Source: Fasciolopsis buskii (taxonomy: Eukaryota; Platyhelminthes; Trematoda; Plagiorchiida; Fasciolidae). Taken from it: 64,000 bases of DNA. The position numbers were made by a program, and so were the translations under genes. The notes under the pieces are model-generated. The model saw only the letters and a list, made by a program, of their open reading frames with translations. It was not told the origin of the DNA and did not search any database. Below are positions 48,580 to 60,574 of this stretch, one piece after another (the first letter of the stretch is position 1; the number at the start of each line of letters is the position of its first letter). The stretch covers positions 279,880-343,879 of the forward strand of contig LUCM01005575.1 of the NCBI GenBank assembly GCA_008360955.1, given 5' to 3'.

Positions 48580-49615
48580 CTCTAAACATCGATGATTAAA
48601 AACCTCCAGGGGATGGACATCAGTACGTAAACTACATATCTCGCATCCATACAGAGGAACTGAACGCAGTGCGACACTGTACATACGATCTTCCAAATTC
48701 AGCGAAATATCAGGCCGATGCCACAAGTGTTTCAGTCCAGTGCAAGACGCTCGAGCCTCGGATATACGCGTGTTTACCTCTACCACCGAGCTACCATCGT
48801 TCGACCGGCAGCTACCAAGGTAAATGAAACGGTCCACAATCTTTAGTTTTTCTCCATCCAGTACCAATTTTGGGACTACTGTGGTCCAGTCCTGTAACAG
48901 CACTGCACTTTGAAAGTGCAGAGCATGCCGAACCAAGCCACAGACCTTGAGAGTCTGTCTAGTGCACGTTGTGAATGGTCCGCGGGTTCGAACAGGCACA
49001 CGACATCATCTGCGTAATCCGGATTACAGCTTCTCACCATTTCCCAGTTCGACTACTACATTCCGGAGGGCCAAAACGATTTCCATCATCGCGTTCATGA
49101 CGAGGTTGAACAGAAATGGAAATGGGACAGCCTTGTTGAACACTGCTAGTCGTTTCGAATGAACTTGATAGTTCACCGTGTGCTCTCACGCGACCACAAG
49201 TATACAGGTACAATCTTCGCAGCAAGTTCACGAACTTCGCTGGCAAATCCTCCCGGTGAAGAGCACTGATTAGTGCTGTCCGATCCACTGAGTCGAACGC
49301 GTCCTTCAAGTTGACAAAGACTACGGTCGTAGAGCGGCGTTGTGTGGCGCGTTTCCAGTAACTGTTGAAGAGTAAAAATCTCGTCGATGCAATCTCGACC
49401 TGGACGAAATCCGGCCTACTGTTTGCGAATATTACTCTCGCGAATCGGGTTCAAACGGCGCAGCATTATTGAAATTAAGATCTTAGTAACTATCAAAATC
49501 AAATCAATCCCACATCGATTGTTACAGTCACTCCGTGTGCCGTTCTTGAAGATGGTACAATCAGTGACTCATTCCATTTCTAAGTATCACGAAGCAAGGA
49601 AATAAGAGCTTTTGA
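48580..49615 (-). mobile_element. RTE-clade LINE relic (reverse transcriptase, minus strand)
   Basis: From 49610 downwards: an IFKNGTRSDCNN..GI segment (compare PIFKKG.RS.C.NYRGISL), GFRPGRDCIDEIFTLQQLLE in a shifted frame near 49390, VNLKDAFDSVDR (about 49310), SSVQQGCPIS (about 49140), SAVLLQDWTTVVPKLVLDG (about 48910), IYLGSCRSNDGSSVVEVNTRIS and LKHLWHRPDISLNLEDRMYS, then a decayed LYGCEICSL and NHRCLE. The catalytic ADD box is lost. Its C-terminal end stops exactly where the inverted-repeat arm begins. It is the most complete RTE reverse transcriptase in the window. Confidence 0.88.
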
Positions 49616-50085
49616 CAGGGTTTATCCATTCAGTTTGAAAATAACTGGGGTAAATTCGACCGGCTGCTTTTCCTCCTCAGAAGTGGAATGTTCGACTCTA
49701 CTTTCACCTCTCTTGTGAGGTCAGTAGACGTTTCCCAAGGATTCGCAGCTGTGGACGTCGGACTAACTACATTAGCGTGCGGCCAACTCAGCCCAACGAT
49801 TCAGCCTCTGCTGTCTACCATGGATGAGCTCTCCATTTCAGTCGCACACCAATTCACTAGCCGAAGTTCGCCGCTCATCGGTGTCGCATATCAGTTTAGG
49901 CGTTCTTTGACTGTTACCTGAAGCGGCTGCTACTTCTGTCATTACAGTGTAACTTCTGTCTCGGTAGATTTGGCTGATGGCAGTATAAGTGTGTGAGCAT
50001 GAAATAAATCAGACATGTCAGTTAGGCCTAAATGTCATTCTCACTTGGCTGCCTTCAGTGTTTGCACACTAAACCAGATAAGTCG
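49616..50085. other. spacer between the minus RTE relic and the RTE endonuclease relic
   Basis: No recognisable blocks; probably flanking parts of the two RTE copies. Confidence 0.35.
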
Positions 50086-52430
50086 ATAAGCTGTCCTAGC
50101 TAGAACTCTTGAAACCCTCAAAGCAGATGTACGACGCGTCTCTGAAACGCGTTAACATGACCTCACTTCGGGATTCATTCCGTCGCTCAGACACAACCTC
50201 GTTCTCTCCCTTCACTGTTGGCGTGTCACGTAATCCGGTTTCTAGCGCTCGTAGTCAGGTTGGTGTTGGGATCGCTCTGAGCGTACGAGCAGAGCGTGCA
50301 CTGTTAGACTGGATCCCAGTCAACAGTCGTTTGTTTTCGATTCTGTAGGTTTCAGTGGCAGTCGACTAAAGCAAGGTTGTTTGTTCGTCGTATCTGTGTG
50401 AGCTCACTCGTTGCAGCTATCTTAAGGCCAAAGATGAATTCTACCAGGAGTTTCGGTTGCAGCCGACATTTTCTATGCGGTTATTATCTGATCGAAGTGC
50501 TCGGAATCCGAGAAAACATGTACAATTGATCAAAAGCAATATGAGCACAGAGTTAGGCAGGACTCCATTCTATGATAGCCACAGAACCGATTGATATCCA
50601 CAATATCATTTGTTCTGTTAGATGGTCGGATCTATGTCCTTACTGCGATCTCACACACAATGAGGCGCACAAGCCCTCTGGATGTCTGTTTACCAGGATC
50701 CTGAGAAGTGACCAACAGAAAATGTAGGGAAATGAATAAGGTTGCAACCATCAGCAATAGCCCCAAAATTTACCAACTGCTTAGCAGTACTGGTACACGA
50801 AAGCAAAGTATAAGCCAAATGACCAGGGAGGCGACAGCACACTGATTCGTTTTCAGGAGTATCACCCACAACGTCAGAAAAACATCTCAAAGAGCAATTT
50901 CATTGGTTTAATTAGACAGTGAGCCCTCCAGCTAATCTACAAGTGAAACAACGCAAGTGTATACCAATCACCCATCAGAAGTGGAATTCATCGGGGAAGT
51001 AGGTTCATTTAGAAGGCCTAGGAATGCCTGAGCTGATGGGCTGCTTTAGCTCTATTTTGCGGATCGTGTTGACATCGGAGATGATGTGAAGTGAGGCGTA
51101 GATTGTTGAGGATTAGTGTGAATTGGTGGTTGTGTCGATCTACAAGAAAATCGTACAGGAATTAGTCTGGTAGGTATGGGATCCCAACTACTCACCGCCA
51201 TCATCTTCCGCCGATTATCTAGTGTTCGCTAATGAGGTGCACGTGATGATCAAACCGGTTTTCGGTCCATTCATAGTTATTTTGTCCACAGTTTCTCTTG
51301 GAGGCGAGCTTTAGAACGGGGACACCTTCCTTGATGTGAAAGTGTGTCTCGACTGTCGATCGTGCAGCTCTGTGGTACGGACACATTGAACGGTGTACTA
51401 GAGAAATTCATTCTTATTCCCCAACTCATGTATTCTAGCAGCCCAAGCCCAGTTCGTGTCTACGGCAATCTTTAATCTAAGTTCATCACAAGAGGGTTAG
51501 TTAGTCACGACTGTCTTCTACCATCGTTTGTTTTCAGCACCGCATTTGGGGTGATTTTACGGTGGTAGCCCGTATCTTCATGTAGGAATACTGACTGCAT
51601 TATTTGACCAAATAGCAAATTCTCTGATTAAGATTGTGGGGACGGTGCGCTTTTATGCGAAGTGCCAAGTAAATCCCAGGTACTTACCAAACGTATGAAC
51701 AATAATGCGACTGTTTTTTGAGATACGTTTTGAAACTTCGAAGTGTCTTATGTTGTTGCACGGCTGGAAGTTGAACCTTGTTCTTACAGGCAAGTATTTG
51801 GATGAGGTAGGTGGCACTATTTACTGGAATAGCTGCATCTCACTATATAGTCGAATACCGAGTGAAGTGTCGTCACGTATACAGAGGATCCGGATGACAT
51901 TTACCGATTTGAGACATTTGTAAAGCTAGTTCATCATCCGGCTATTGATCAAAAGCCCAGAAGCAGTAGGGCCGGTCCTGACATGCCACTGAGGAGCATT
52001 TCTGTTGTGGACAGAGTATGAGCGAAGACTATCTGTGTCTGAATACATACACAGTTGGTAGAATTTGGTGGAATAATTTTCGCAGTATTCAGAGCTTGGG
52101 CGCATGGTGCTGAACCCTGGAGTTCAGTCTTTAGAAGAGACTCTGAGTGTGAATAGACTGAGTTGGTTGGGGCTTGTCCTGGCACGCCAGCACAACGCCC
52201 ACCTTGTTGTATGTTGGTCTTTGAGGTAGGCTTTGGCCAGAAGATGATTGGCGGTGACCAATACACGACATGGCAAACGGTATGGAGACCTTTATCAGCA
52301 GGCTGGCTCGTGTAGGTGCATTCAGGCGGTCGGATTGGGATCCGCGAGATCTGCATAAACTATCGTTGAAGTCCTCGTGTGATATGGCCCAATGCCGCAG
52401 TATGGTGTGCTCATGTTTTGAAATCATTCC
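50086..52430 (+). mobile_element. RTE-clade LINE relic, right copy of the inverted pair (endonuclease to C-terminus)
   Basis: Plus strand. The AP endonuclease region holds RTLETLKADVRRVSETR (about 50107-50155) and QVGVGIALSVRAERALLDWIPVNSR (50257-50330), both standard RTE endonuclease text, then KDEFYQEF at about 50430. The 600-bp arm (50471-51070) follows as linker. Next is a VVVSIYK-like reverse transcriptase start (about 51130) with a small deletion, FETSKCLMLLHGW (about 51730), VSSRIQRIRMTFTDLRHL (about 51872-51921) and a C-terminal LARVGAFRRSDWDPRDLHK block (about 52305-52360). Stops throughout. Confidence 0.85.
50471..51070 (-). repeat. right arm of a 600-bp inverted repeat
   Basis: Exact reverse complement, by eye, of 47980-48579. 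Its inner edge joins the RTE endonuclease fragment; its outer edge passes without a break into the reverse transcriptase part of the same RTE copy, which diverges progressively from the left copy. Confidence 0.92.
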
Positions 52431-54360
52431 TCCTCTGTATGATTCTTCAACTTATTATCTTGCAGTTGATTTTCCCTATTTCTCGTTCATCTCTCTTTTA
52501 AATGGATGGTGCGGTGAGGTGACAACGAAACGTGAGTACTGCAGTGAAATTGTCAGTGCCTGTAAAAACGGATACTGAAACTGGATGACAGATAGAATGA
52601 GAAATTTAGTCAATTTCTGTGATTTGTAGGGCATGACTCGAAACTGAAATGTAAATGACCTTTCATTTTGTGGAACGGTATTATGGCACTGAAGCAAGAA
52701 TTCGACATCTCGTCTGTACAGAAAGCCATGAGAATGACGATTCCCAGATCCGAGTTGGTGCGAATGTATACAAATTGGAACACCGCTCACTGACGCCCAT
52801 TTGGTTTCGTGGGCCAAGTCCCACTCTGTCGCCTTGTCAATCAGGCCTCGTGACAAAAAAACCGAAGTGCACATTCCAAGACAATCTGTATTCTAATCTG
52901 AACAACCAAGTATTATATCGTCTACTGATGAAATAAAGATGGCCAACAAACGGTGTCATAAAACAATGAATTGGAATTTGCAAAAGGTATCACGTGCAGT
53001 GAACCCTGCATGAAGATTTCCTCTTTCTTCCGTCGCCGTTCCGACGGTACCTAACATGTGCATAGGTTTGTGTTCAATAGTAACAGTAATATAATAGAGG
53101 GGACGGCTAACATACGGTTTGTCATGTGTCCGTCAGTTTAATTTTAGTCGTGGGATAATCTGGACTCCTAACAGTCGTTACAGTTGAGAACCGAAACTAT
53201 AGCTCATATCACCATAGAGCTGGGGTCGTTGACAGAAAGTTGGATAAATGAGATTTCTATGGCTCACCTAGTTCCTCGATTTTAATCCATATAAGAACGT
53301 GTGAAATCATGTAAAAAGGAAAATTTTGCTATTGAAATGATACCATATCATCAAAGCTTGAAGATACTCTGACAAATGTCTGGTTCAAATTATCAAAAAT
53401 ATCTGTGGACAAAGAAATAGCGTCTTAAGGCGAACCGCTGCTGTTAGGGCCGCCAGTAACGGAAATAGGAGGCACTGATTTATGCGTCATTGATTTCCTC
53501 ATAATATATTTCTATTCGTGTTCATTTTCGATGGGATTCTTGCAAGTATAACTCAAATAAATGCTATCGGCTCTGTCACAGGAATAAAGCACTGAAAGGG
53601 AGGGGGAAGTCATCCGTGCATGATTGATTAAAACAGGAAGAAACCAATCTTATGTCTGCTGTTCTTGACAATACTGTGTGGGGTCTAAGCTTGGTGCGGT
53701 CCACACTGTCAGTGATGCCGTCCACTGCCGTTCACTTTCTATTTACAGCCTTTTGCAACCTCTTACCAGAATTGCCGTACGTTTGTTGTGCAGGGCATAG
53801 ATGAAGTTAGAAATTTACTACCATTGTATCATGTTTTGACAGTGACAACCATTAAATGGAAAAACAGATTGCTGATCTATCCCATGCACGGGTTCATTTA
53901 TCAATGTTAAAACTGACCCTGTACTGACCTAATTCTAAAACGGCTTTGGAATTGTTCGTGCATGTTGCGAGAACTTCCAACTGCTGTGAATTCTGAGGTG
54001 AGCACTATTCTGTACTCAGACTGGGACACAATGTTGATAGAGTTTGTGACAGAAAATGAAACAGTATCCCAATTCTTCTGCTACATGTAATACTGTTAGT
54101 GAATTTGGCCCAAGGACCAGACGGAAAAAGCTCAACCAATTCGGCTTGGCATAATTGAAGGATGCGTAGTTTTGCCAGGATAGATTTTATTAAATACACT
54201 CAGTATTATGTTAATTAAGCACAGATGCTGTTCTTCGTTTTCCTGAGTGTGTACATGTGAAAATCCAATGTAAATGCATAGGCTTGGTCAAGTGGATGCT
54301 TGCAGTGCATCTGTTCCAGTGTGATGAACTTGCTCTGGGTCGATTTTACGCTTCCTCATG

Positions 54361-54406
54361 TGCGCATGTATGCGTGCGTGCGTGCGTATGTGTATGTATG
54401 CACATG
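54361..54406. repeat. GCGT/GTAT microsatellite
   Basis: Degenerate TGCGTGCGTGCGTATGTGTA-type run. Confidence 0.85.
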
Positions 54407-54937
54407 CAATCAACTCCATGCATTTTATCAGAGCATTTCGCATCTAATCTAACGCGTGATGTTGTGAGGGCATTGTTTTCGTTCGGATCGGTTCATCAAC
54501 CAGTGATTCAGTCACGCGCGGTTTGGTCGAACGACGCGTCACATCGACGTAACTCGCATTTATCGTGTTTTGGAAAACCTGAGTACTGAAAGTCCACGGC
54601 GGTTTCTATTTTGAACTTTCATGTTTGTGATCGTTAAAGAACATTTTCGTTTCAGCACCAGTTCTTTGACCTGCTTGGATCCATGGGCAAATTTCGGACG
54701 TGAGCTAGTGCGCAATCGGGCGCGTTCCGTTTTTGTAATGCAATGGAATTCGTCCAATGTAGGATACGCTTGCCGAATCCCGTCTGTGATAATCGGGCCG
54801 TGACCGGGCAAATATCACCTACATCATTTTTGCTAACTAGGAATGACTCTTGGATGAATCAAACTTGGCCCAAACGTAAAAATTGTTGACCTCGGTGGGA
54901 TTTCTATCTAGACGTGAACGTCACTGGCGCCTTACCA

Positions 54938-54975
54938 CTACTACTGCAACAACAACAACAACTACTACTACCACA
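54938..54975. repeat. ACT/AAC trinucleotide tract
   Basis: ACTACTACTGCAACAACAAC and following ACTACTACTACC. Confidence 0.8.
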
Positions 54976-55534
54976 CTACTCCGCCAATATCGGAGACAGT
55001 TAGATTCTACTTTCACCAGTATTAATCGATGACTGTCTCCTTTATTTGGCGTATGACAAAGGTGTGATATTCCCGGATTGAGATCGCCACCAGTTATGGG
55101 CTACCAAATGCAGAAACAATCAGTAGTGCCAATAATCGAGTCCAGGACACTTACGTCCGAAGTTCACGATGATGACTGTTTGACCACCGCCAGCTCGAGC
55201 TCACCAAACCGGCAGTTAAGACAACTGAGACCAGTAAATTTAACTTGCGAATGCTGATTGATTCAACAGAGAAATCTTGTGGTAGCCGGTTTGCCTACGC
55301 AAGTTCGCTGTCTGAGATACGACATTCCTGTGGAATTCAGGAGGGTAATTGTTATAATCACTGATCGGCCCTGGTCAAACGCTCAGCCCCATGGTGTTTC
55401 AACCGAAAGATCCCATCATTGCCGATCAACTTCCCTCCTTGATAACCTTCTGTTATCATTGCTAAAAGAAGTAGTAGGTAAGGGAAAAAGACGTGAAGGT
55501 TGGAGGATGCCTATACCTCTTCAGCGTAACCTTG

Positions 55535-55612
55535 TATCATGGCTGGTAGGGCACACAGCAATAAATCATGGGTAGCTTCCATACGTGAGTTCGAACCCCG
55601 CGGAGGTCAGTG
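55535..55612 (+). repeat. tRNA-derived SINE (plus strand)
   Basis: The B-box-like AGTTCGAACCC (55588-55598) is 10/11 to GGTTCGANNCC, and an A-box-like TGGCTGGTAGG starts at 55540 (two mismatches to consensus). No full cloverleaf could be drawn. Upstream text (55260-55530) may belong to the same composite element. Confidence 0.5.
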
Positions 55613-57078
55613 ACTTTGAAATAGGTTTAATTTCACCTTGGTTCAAATCCGCTAAACCGTACAGCTTTGAGCACTATTTGGTACGGAAATTACTGCATGT
55701 TTTAATGTATATTAATGGACAAACTCGTGTTCGATTATTCATTATCCAACCAGATGTACAAAATATAATGGAATGAGTAATATCTTTCTATGATATACAC
55801 TTAAAATAAGCGCGGTAGAAAGGCAAACACCATACCTAAAACAGCCCGGTCCGACCTTGAAGATGTAACTGGGATGGAAGCATATAAAATCCCAATAGAC
55901 AGGGTAACAGCAAATTACCATGTATCGTCAATGAACCACCATAAGGTTATAGTCTCAGCATTTCTCTTAAAATTCATGTCGATTTATTTGATTTGCATGA
56001 CCACAGATCCACCTACAGTCTGATCAAAAGGAATAAACGATCCCACGCTTTGGTAGAATGACCCGGAGAAACATTTAGTCACTGCCCACTCTGTTTCAAC
56101 TTGATGAGAGACTTGGGTTTAGATCTCGGTCATCTGTTATAACCGAAAAGTATTCTTTTAAGTTTCAGTTTTTTATTATCATATCAGACATGGGATTTTT
56201 TATCTGCGCTTTGGTCTGGACGTGGCTAGTTCCGAACAGCATTCTCGTTTACGTCTCACTACTCCGAAACCCGTTGCCTAATCGTATGCTGCAAACCAGT
56301 CTGCGTGCTTATCCTTGCCACACAATCAATGTTTGTGCAAGATAGCTATCCGAAATCTGTCTCTTAGCCTTGCATCTGATTGTTGATTGAATTCACAACA
56401 CATTCTCGTCAAACATTCGTTGTATTTGTTTAGCTGAACGCTACCCGCCTGGCCATAAGCGGTAAAAATGCGCAAATCAGACGTAAAAACTGCGTTCTTG
56501 CTGACTCGGTTCCGAGGCAACACAAACACCACAGTTCGTGTTTTCCACTCGTTCATCCGTAGATTTGACGTTCGCAGGCACACGGTGATTGAGTCAATGC
56601 GGATAACTAAGAGGCATGTGACCATCGCGTGGTTTACCCTAAGCATGCACATTTTTACATACCAACGGAACGGGTTTGTTTCGATTTGGACCATAGAATC
56701 TCAGAAAGTTCATTTTTGCCCCAACTGTGAGAATCACAGTTTTCATGCTAACCTCGTGTCTGTGATTGCACGCGGGCATTGAATTTTGGCCCCTGTCATT
56801 TACTGAACTTAAGCAGACCGCACAGGTCAATACGCTGATGCCACCCGAGCATGGTTCGTGCTAGCGGTGCGAAGGCAAGTTACTCCTGGCTTGGTTAATT
56901 CGATCATGTTGAGAAGTGGGATAACAAGAAATTTTCTGTGGATCAAGATGAACAACTGGAGTGAATCTCTGCAAGGATCAGTCCGTGATAAAGCCTGACG
57001 AGCCAAAAGTAATACTAGTTGACTGTAAGGAATTTCCGCAACTTTTCACTACACATGCATAGCTTCTGTTCGATAGAC

Positions 57079-57079
57079 T

Positions 57080-57114
<35 letters not shown>

Positions 57115-57116
57115 GG
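57079..57116. repeat. (CAGA)n microsatellite
   Basis: Nine tandem GACA/CAGA units. Confidence 0.95.
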
Positions 57117-57129
57117 ACAAACTGCTCAC

Positions 57130-57148
57130 TATATATATATATATATAT
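57130..57148. repeat. (TA)n microsatellite
   Basis: Pure TA run 14 bases after the CAGA repeat. Confidence 0.9.
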
Positions 57149-57599
57149 CCACCACGGCGGAAAAACGATCGCCCGAAGAATACGTTCAATTCTTCATGCA
57201 CAAACAAATGGATTAGAAGTGTCAAATTTTTCCAAATCAGTGAAAGGATCAACGCCAAATAAGTTTCCGTCGAACCATGGGCAATTCTTTCACAACTTAT
57301 CTGACTTCAAGTTAGACAATCCACTGCTAGGAGTTTTACCTTCGGATCTCATGTTTTGTTTTTTGCAAACAATGAAAAGAATCAACTGAATTTAGAAGTC
57401 GGATTTGAGAATCCTTAGTCTTAGTTCCCGAGTTCACCCGCTTGTCACAAAATGGGACTAGAAAACTTTCAATCTACTTTAGGGAACACGTGCTATGACT
57501 AGTATGTGACTAAACATTCAACAGTCACGTGGTTGAGATCAGAAAGCGGCAGAGACGGCAAGGAAAGCTACGAAAATTACAGATATCATGTTATTAATA

Positions 57600-58660
57600 G
57601 CATGCAAAAGTTCAGTCATACTTCTTAACCAGTCGGACTATACATCCAAGACGTTTGCGATTTTGAATGACACATCTAAATCTGCCGAAAAAATGACAAG
57701 AAAGAATGACAAAACATATCAACGAAGAAATGTGTATCTGTCTTCCTGAGCAGGTTTCAATCGTCGACAACATTGGAACAAATTTGGCCTACAGAAACCA
57801 CTTTTCCATGAATGCACGATTTACGAAAAGTATATAAAAATTAGAGTTCCTTTGAGATCCACATTCTTGAGGTGTGCAATTCGCCGTATTATGCTGCGAA
57901 AAAAAGGTTGACAAATTTACTGGAATCCACTAGACAGAAGGGGAAAGATAACCCAAAAAAAACACTTGATTTTATCAACTATTTCGAAAGGACAACGAAT
58001 GCCTTCGTTTGGCATCACTCTCCATTTTTACCAACGTTGCAGTTACACAGAATATCGAATGCCTGTATGGTTATATCGAGAACAATGAATCAGTGATAAG
58101 CTTTCCGACAGAGGATCTGAAACAGCTACTGTTCTTTTGTGCCCACCATATCCGATTCAAATTCGACACATTCCCCCCAAAACGACGGTGCATCCGTTAT
58201 TTTTCGTGGCAAAGTTCGAAAGTGAACCACTTAAATCGTCACTCCTCGGCTTCCATGCATATAAACGTTATTCGGGTAACATTTCTATGTAATTAATTGA
58301 TCCTTCTACGAGAACAAATCAACTGCTGGCTAAACACAATTCGGTCCACGAAAACCTGCAATTCATTACAGCAACGGAATCGTATAATGAAATAACATTC
58401 CTGTAAATTTTACTAGATCGGCAAAAGGGCCACTCAGGCAGAAAAAGCTGCATAAGACGGAGAGCGCATCCATTCTCACAGCTTTATACTTATTCACGTG
58501 GAAAGGAACTTATTTAAATGTCTCACACACTGATCAAAAATAATATACACGGAAGAATACGCTGAGGCAGAACCTCAAACGGTGAACAAGGTATTCGTCG
58601 AAAATAGCTACCTAAGCTGAGTAGTGGATAGGGTATTACAAACTTAAAGGAAATCTCAAG
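57600..58660 (+). mobile_element. Penelope-like element reverse transcriptase relic
   Basis: Plus-strand blocks in order: LLNQSDYTSKTFAILNDTSK (about 57625-57685), matching the (D)YI.K...ILND...Y block that precedes the catalytic core; RVPLRSTFLRC (about 57844), matching the (G)VPLRPI(L)S block; SIFTNVAV (about 58021), matching the SLFTNVP(V) motif specific to these elements, followed by IECLYGYIENN and FPTEDLKQLLFFC; then, frameshifted, ENLQFITATESYNEITFL-(stop)-ILLDRQK (about 58350-58425), matching the HENLQFT.E.E.N..L.FLD(V/I)L(L) block. Penelope-like elements are retroelements with a telomerase-like reverse transcriptase and usually a C-terminal GIY-YIG endonuclease. No such endonuclease could be found after 58660. 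Frameshifts and stops show a dead copy. Confidence 0.82.
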
Positions 58661-58664
58661 GAGG

Positions 58665-60220
58665 ATGATGGTGGACGGAAATAGTGATCAATTATCGGCC
58701 ATACAAAGGTCATACGCTAGTAGAGATCACACAGAGAACACCGCCGAGCCTTATCAGTGAAGCGTCTTGGGTGGCGGAGCTACGAATTCCATACAGATCC
58801 CATCTAGTAGTGTAGTTAAGGTTTAAAAACAAAGATGTTGATTCTCTAACCCCGTCTTCTATCCGTGCGTCCGCATGTTACTGTAGGACAATGTGCATTG
58901 AACCCACGGTCAGGCGCTTGTCTGGATGCATCTGTGAGCACCACTCTGTATGGCTGAGCACTGGAACAATTACGTCGCTCATTAGCACAGTGGTTTCACA
59001 TCCACCACACCCCAAATCACATTGTGAATGTGATGCAAGCTTTTCGTGCTCTATATAGGATTCCGGTTCAACGGTCCAGGTTGGCAGTGTCATCTCTTAA
59101 GCACAGCCGAATCTGTCGTGATCCATATTCGCAATTCACCGCTGTGCGCTTAAAACAATTTGCGGTCATCTGTCTACTCCTCTGATGCACCCTCCACTCC
59201 GATTCAAACCAGATACCAGGCAATACTCGATAGCAAGTTCATCCAATCTCATAAAATTTTCTTGCACGTTATGGTGCATTGGTATGAGTAAGAATCCCAG
59301 AAAACGAGCTTGTTCGTCAACTTGCGTTTCCTCAAATAAAGAAGTCTACCAGATCTACTTTTAAGCGTTTCTGTATTGTACAGGGACTGTATATTCAAAC
59401 TTTTCAGTCTGCCTCGCTCCCGGAAGCTCCTTTGGTTCTGAATCATAGGAAATAGCACAAAAAGGGAACATCATAGCAATGCTTGTCGGTTACTGTTCCA
59501 AATCTAGCGAATCAGTCGTTCCTGTGAGGTGACTTTTTAGTGAACTGTCAATCCAGGGGCCTTATTAGTCTATGAATCGATCAGTTGTATCCGGCTTTTG
59601 TTGACTTTTCCATCGCGCGTGTTCGGACAGTCACAATCGTAATCCTGGGTGGACTGAGCTGCCGTATCACGTGACTCAGGGGTCGGTGAGTCAAGAAATG
59701 AATCCTGCCTGTAGGTTATGAATCAGCCAGTATCCGTGTCGTTGTACCAGGCTGGTGAACGTCCACTGCCTCAGACACTATTCCATTTGTCAGTGTCAGC
59801 CGATTTTGTACCTCATGAAATGAAGAAAAAGTAAATCAAGCATATCTTCGAATTCTAATATCGTCTTACGGTTCACGAATTAGTTCGCGATAGGTCACGT
59901 AACTGTGGACAGAAGCACATATCCGTTTGACCATCACGATATTGCAGAACAACGTTTATATAACGGAAGACTTTCGTCCTTTTTGGAATTTTGAATTGTT
60001 TTGAAGCAATGACTGAGTCAGCCGCATGGTAAGCGCGCGTGATGACCGAATTTAGGCGCTAATTATCCAGCTGTCACATCCGACGAGCTGTGTCAGAACA
60101 GCTGCCGGTCTCTGCTCCACTTTGTGAATTCCGAATGAGCGATATTTTGAAAACATCTTCATTGGATGTGTAGTACGACGTGCACGGATGAAGAAAAATG
60201 AGTCAGAATATAATTAGATA
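58665..60220. other. unassigned, downstream of the Penelope-like relic
   Basis: Expected to contain the rest of the Penelope-like element, but no GIY-YIG block was recognisable. No host exon seen. Confidence 0.35.
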
Positions 60221-60227
60221 AAATTTT

Positions 60228-60572
60228 ATGACTGGCGAGATAAACTGTTCGGAGCACTTTGATGACTGTGCACCAATTCCTCTGGAAGTTGTTTTGAGCT
60301 GTGTGGCCACCGAGCTGCTCGGGTTTTTGGCAATAATTTTCATACGAACGTTTTTGCCAACATTCGGAATCACTATTTACAGTTGGTTATCCACCGTGTT
60401 TCAGCGGTGTTGTCATTGCCCAAGACGACGTTTTTTTTCGAATAAAATTGCCAAGGTTAAGAACTGTGCTATCGCTCACCGGTTTGGACATGTGAAGTAC
60501 GTGAAAACCGGCTTCTGTGGGGTCGGTTTGATCATCGGTAGTTCAATGCCAGAATTCACTGGACTTGTTTGA
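60228..60572 (+). CDS. candidate exon of a membrane protein, unknown family
   Basis: A 114-codon open frame starting with ATG at 60228 and ending at TGA. Residues about 18-45 form a hydrophobic segment (LEVVLSCVATELLGFLAIIF, then a second hydrophobic stretch after RTFLPTF), followed by a Cys/basic cluster QRCCHCPRRR. That pattern fits a membrane segment with a cytosolic palmitoylation-like site. GCCAAG|GTTAAG at about 60456 could be a donor, so the true exon may end there. No homologue recognised. It may be a first exon or a chance frame. Confidence 0.3.
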   Translation: MTGEINCSEHFDDCAPIPLEVVLSCVATELLGFLAIIFIRTFLPTFGITIYSWLSTVFQRCCHCPRRRFFSNKIAKVKNCAIAHRFGHVKYVKTGFCGVGLIIGSSMPEFTGLV

Positions 60573-60574
60573 TC

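Larger units (their letters stand above)
52435..57590. other. mostly unassigned, with microsatellites and one tRNA-like repeat
   Basis: No gene recognised on either strand. A GT/GCGT-rich microsatellite (54361-54406), an ACT/AAC-rich tract (54938-54975), a tRNA-like SINE (about 55540-55600) and a CAGA/TA double microsatellite (57079-57148) are present. A pair of opposite-strand open frames at 56326-56782 has no known motif. Confidence 0.4.

Noticed and set aside
56326..56782. Opposite-strand 122- and 104-codon frames, considered as receptor-like exons
   Set aside because: A neighbouring hydrophobic frame (56180-56300) looked membrane-like, but no conserved receptor motif or consistent splice sites were found.
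58665..59460. GIY-YIG endonuclease of the Penelope-like element
   Set aside because: No GIY/YIG-spaced motif could be found in any frame.
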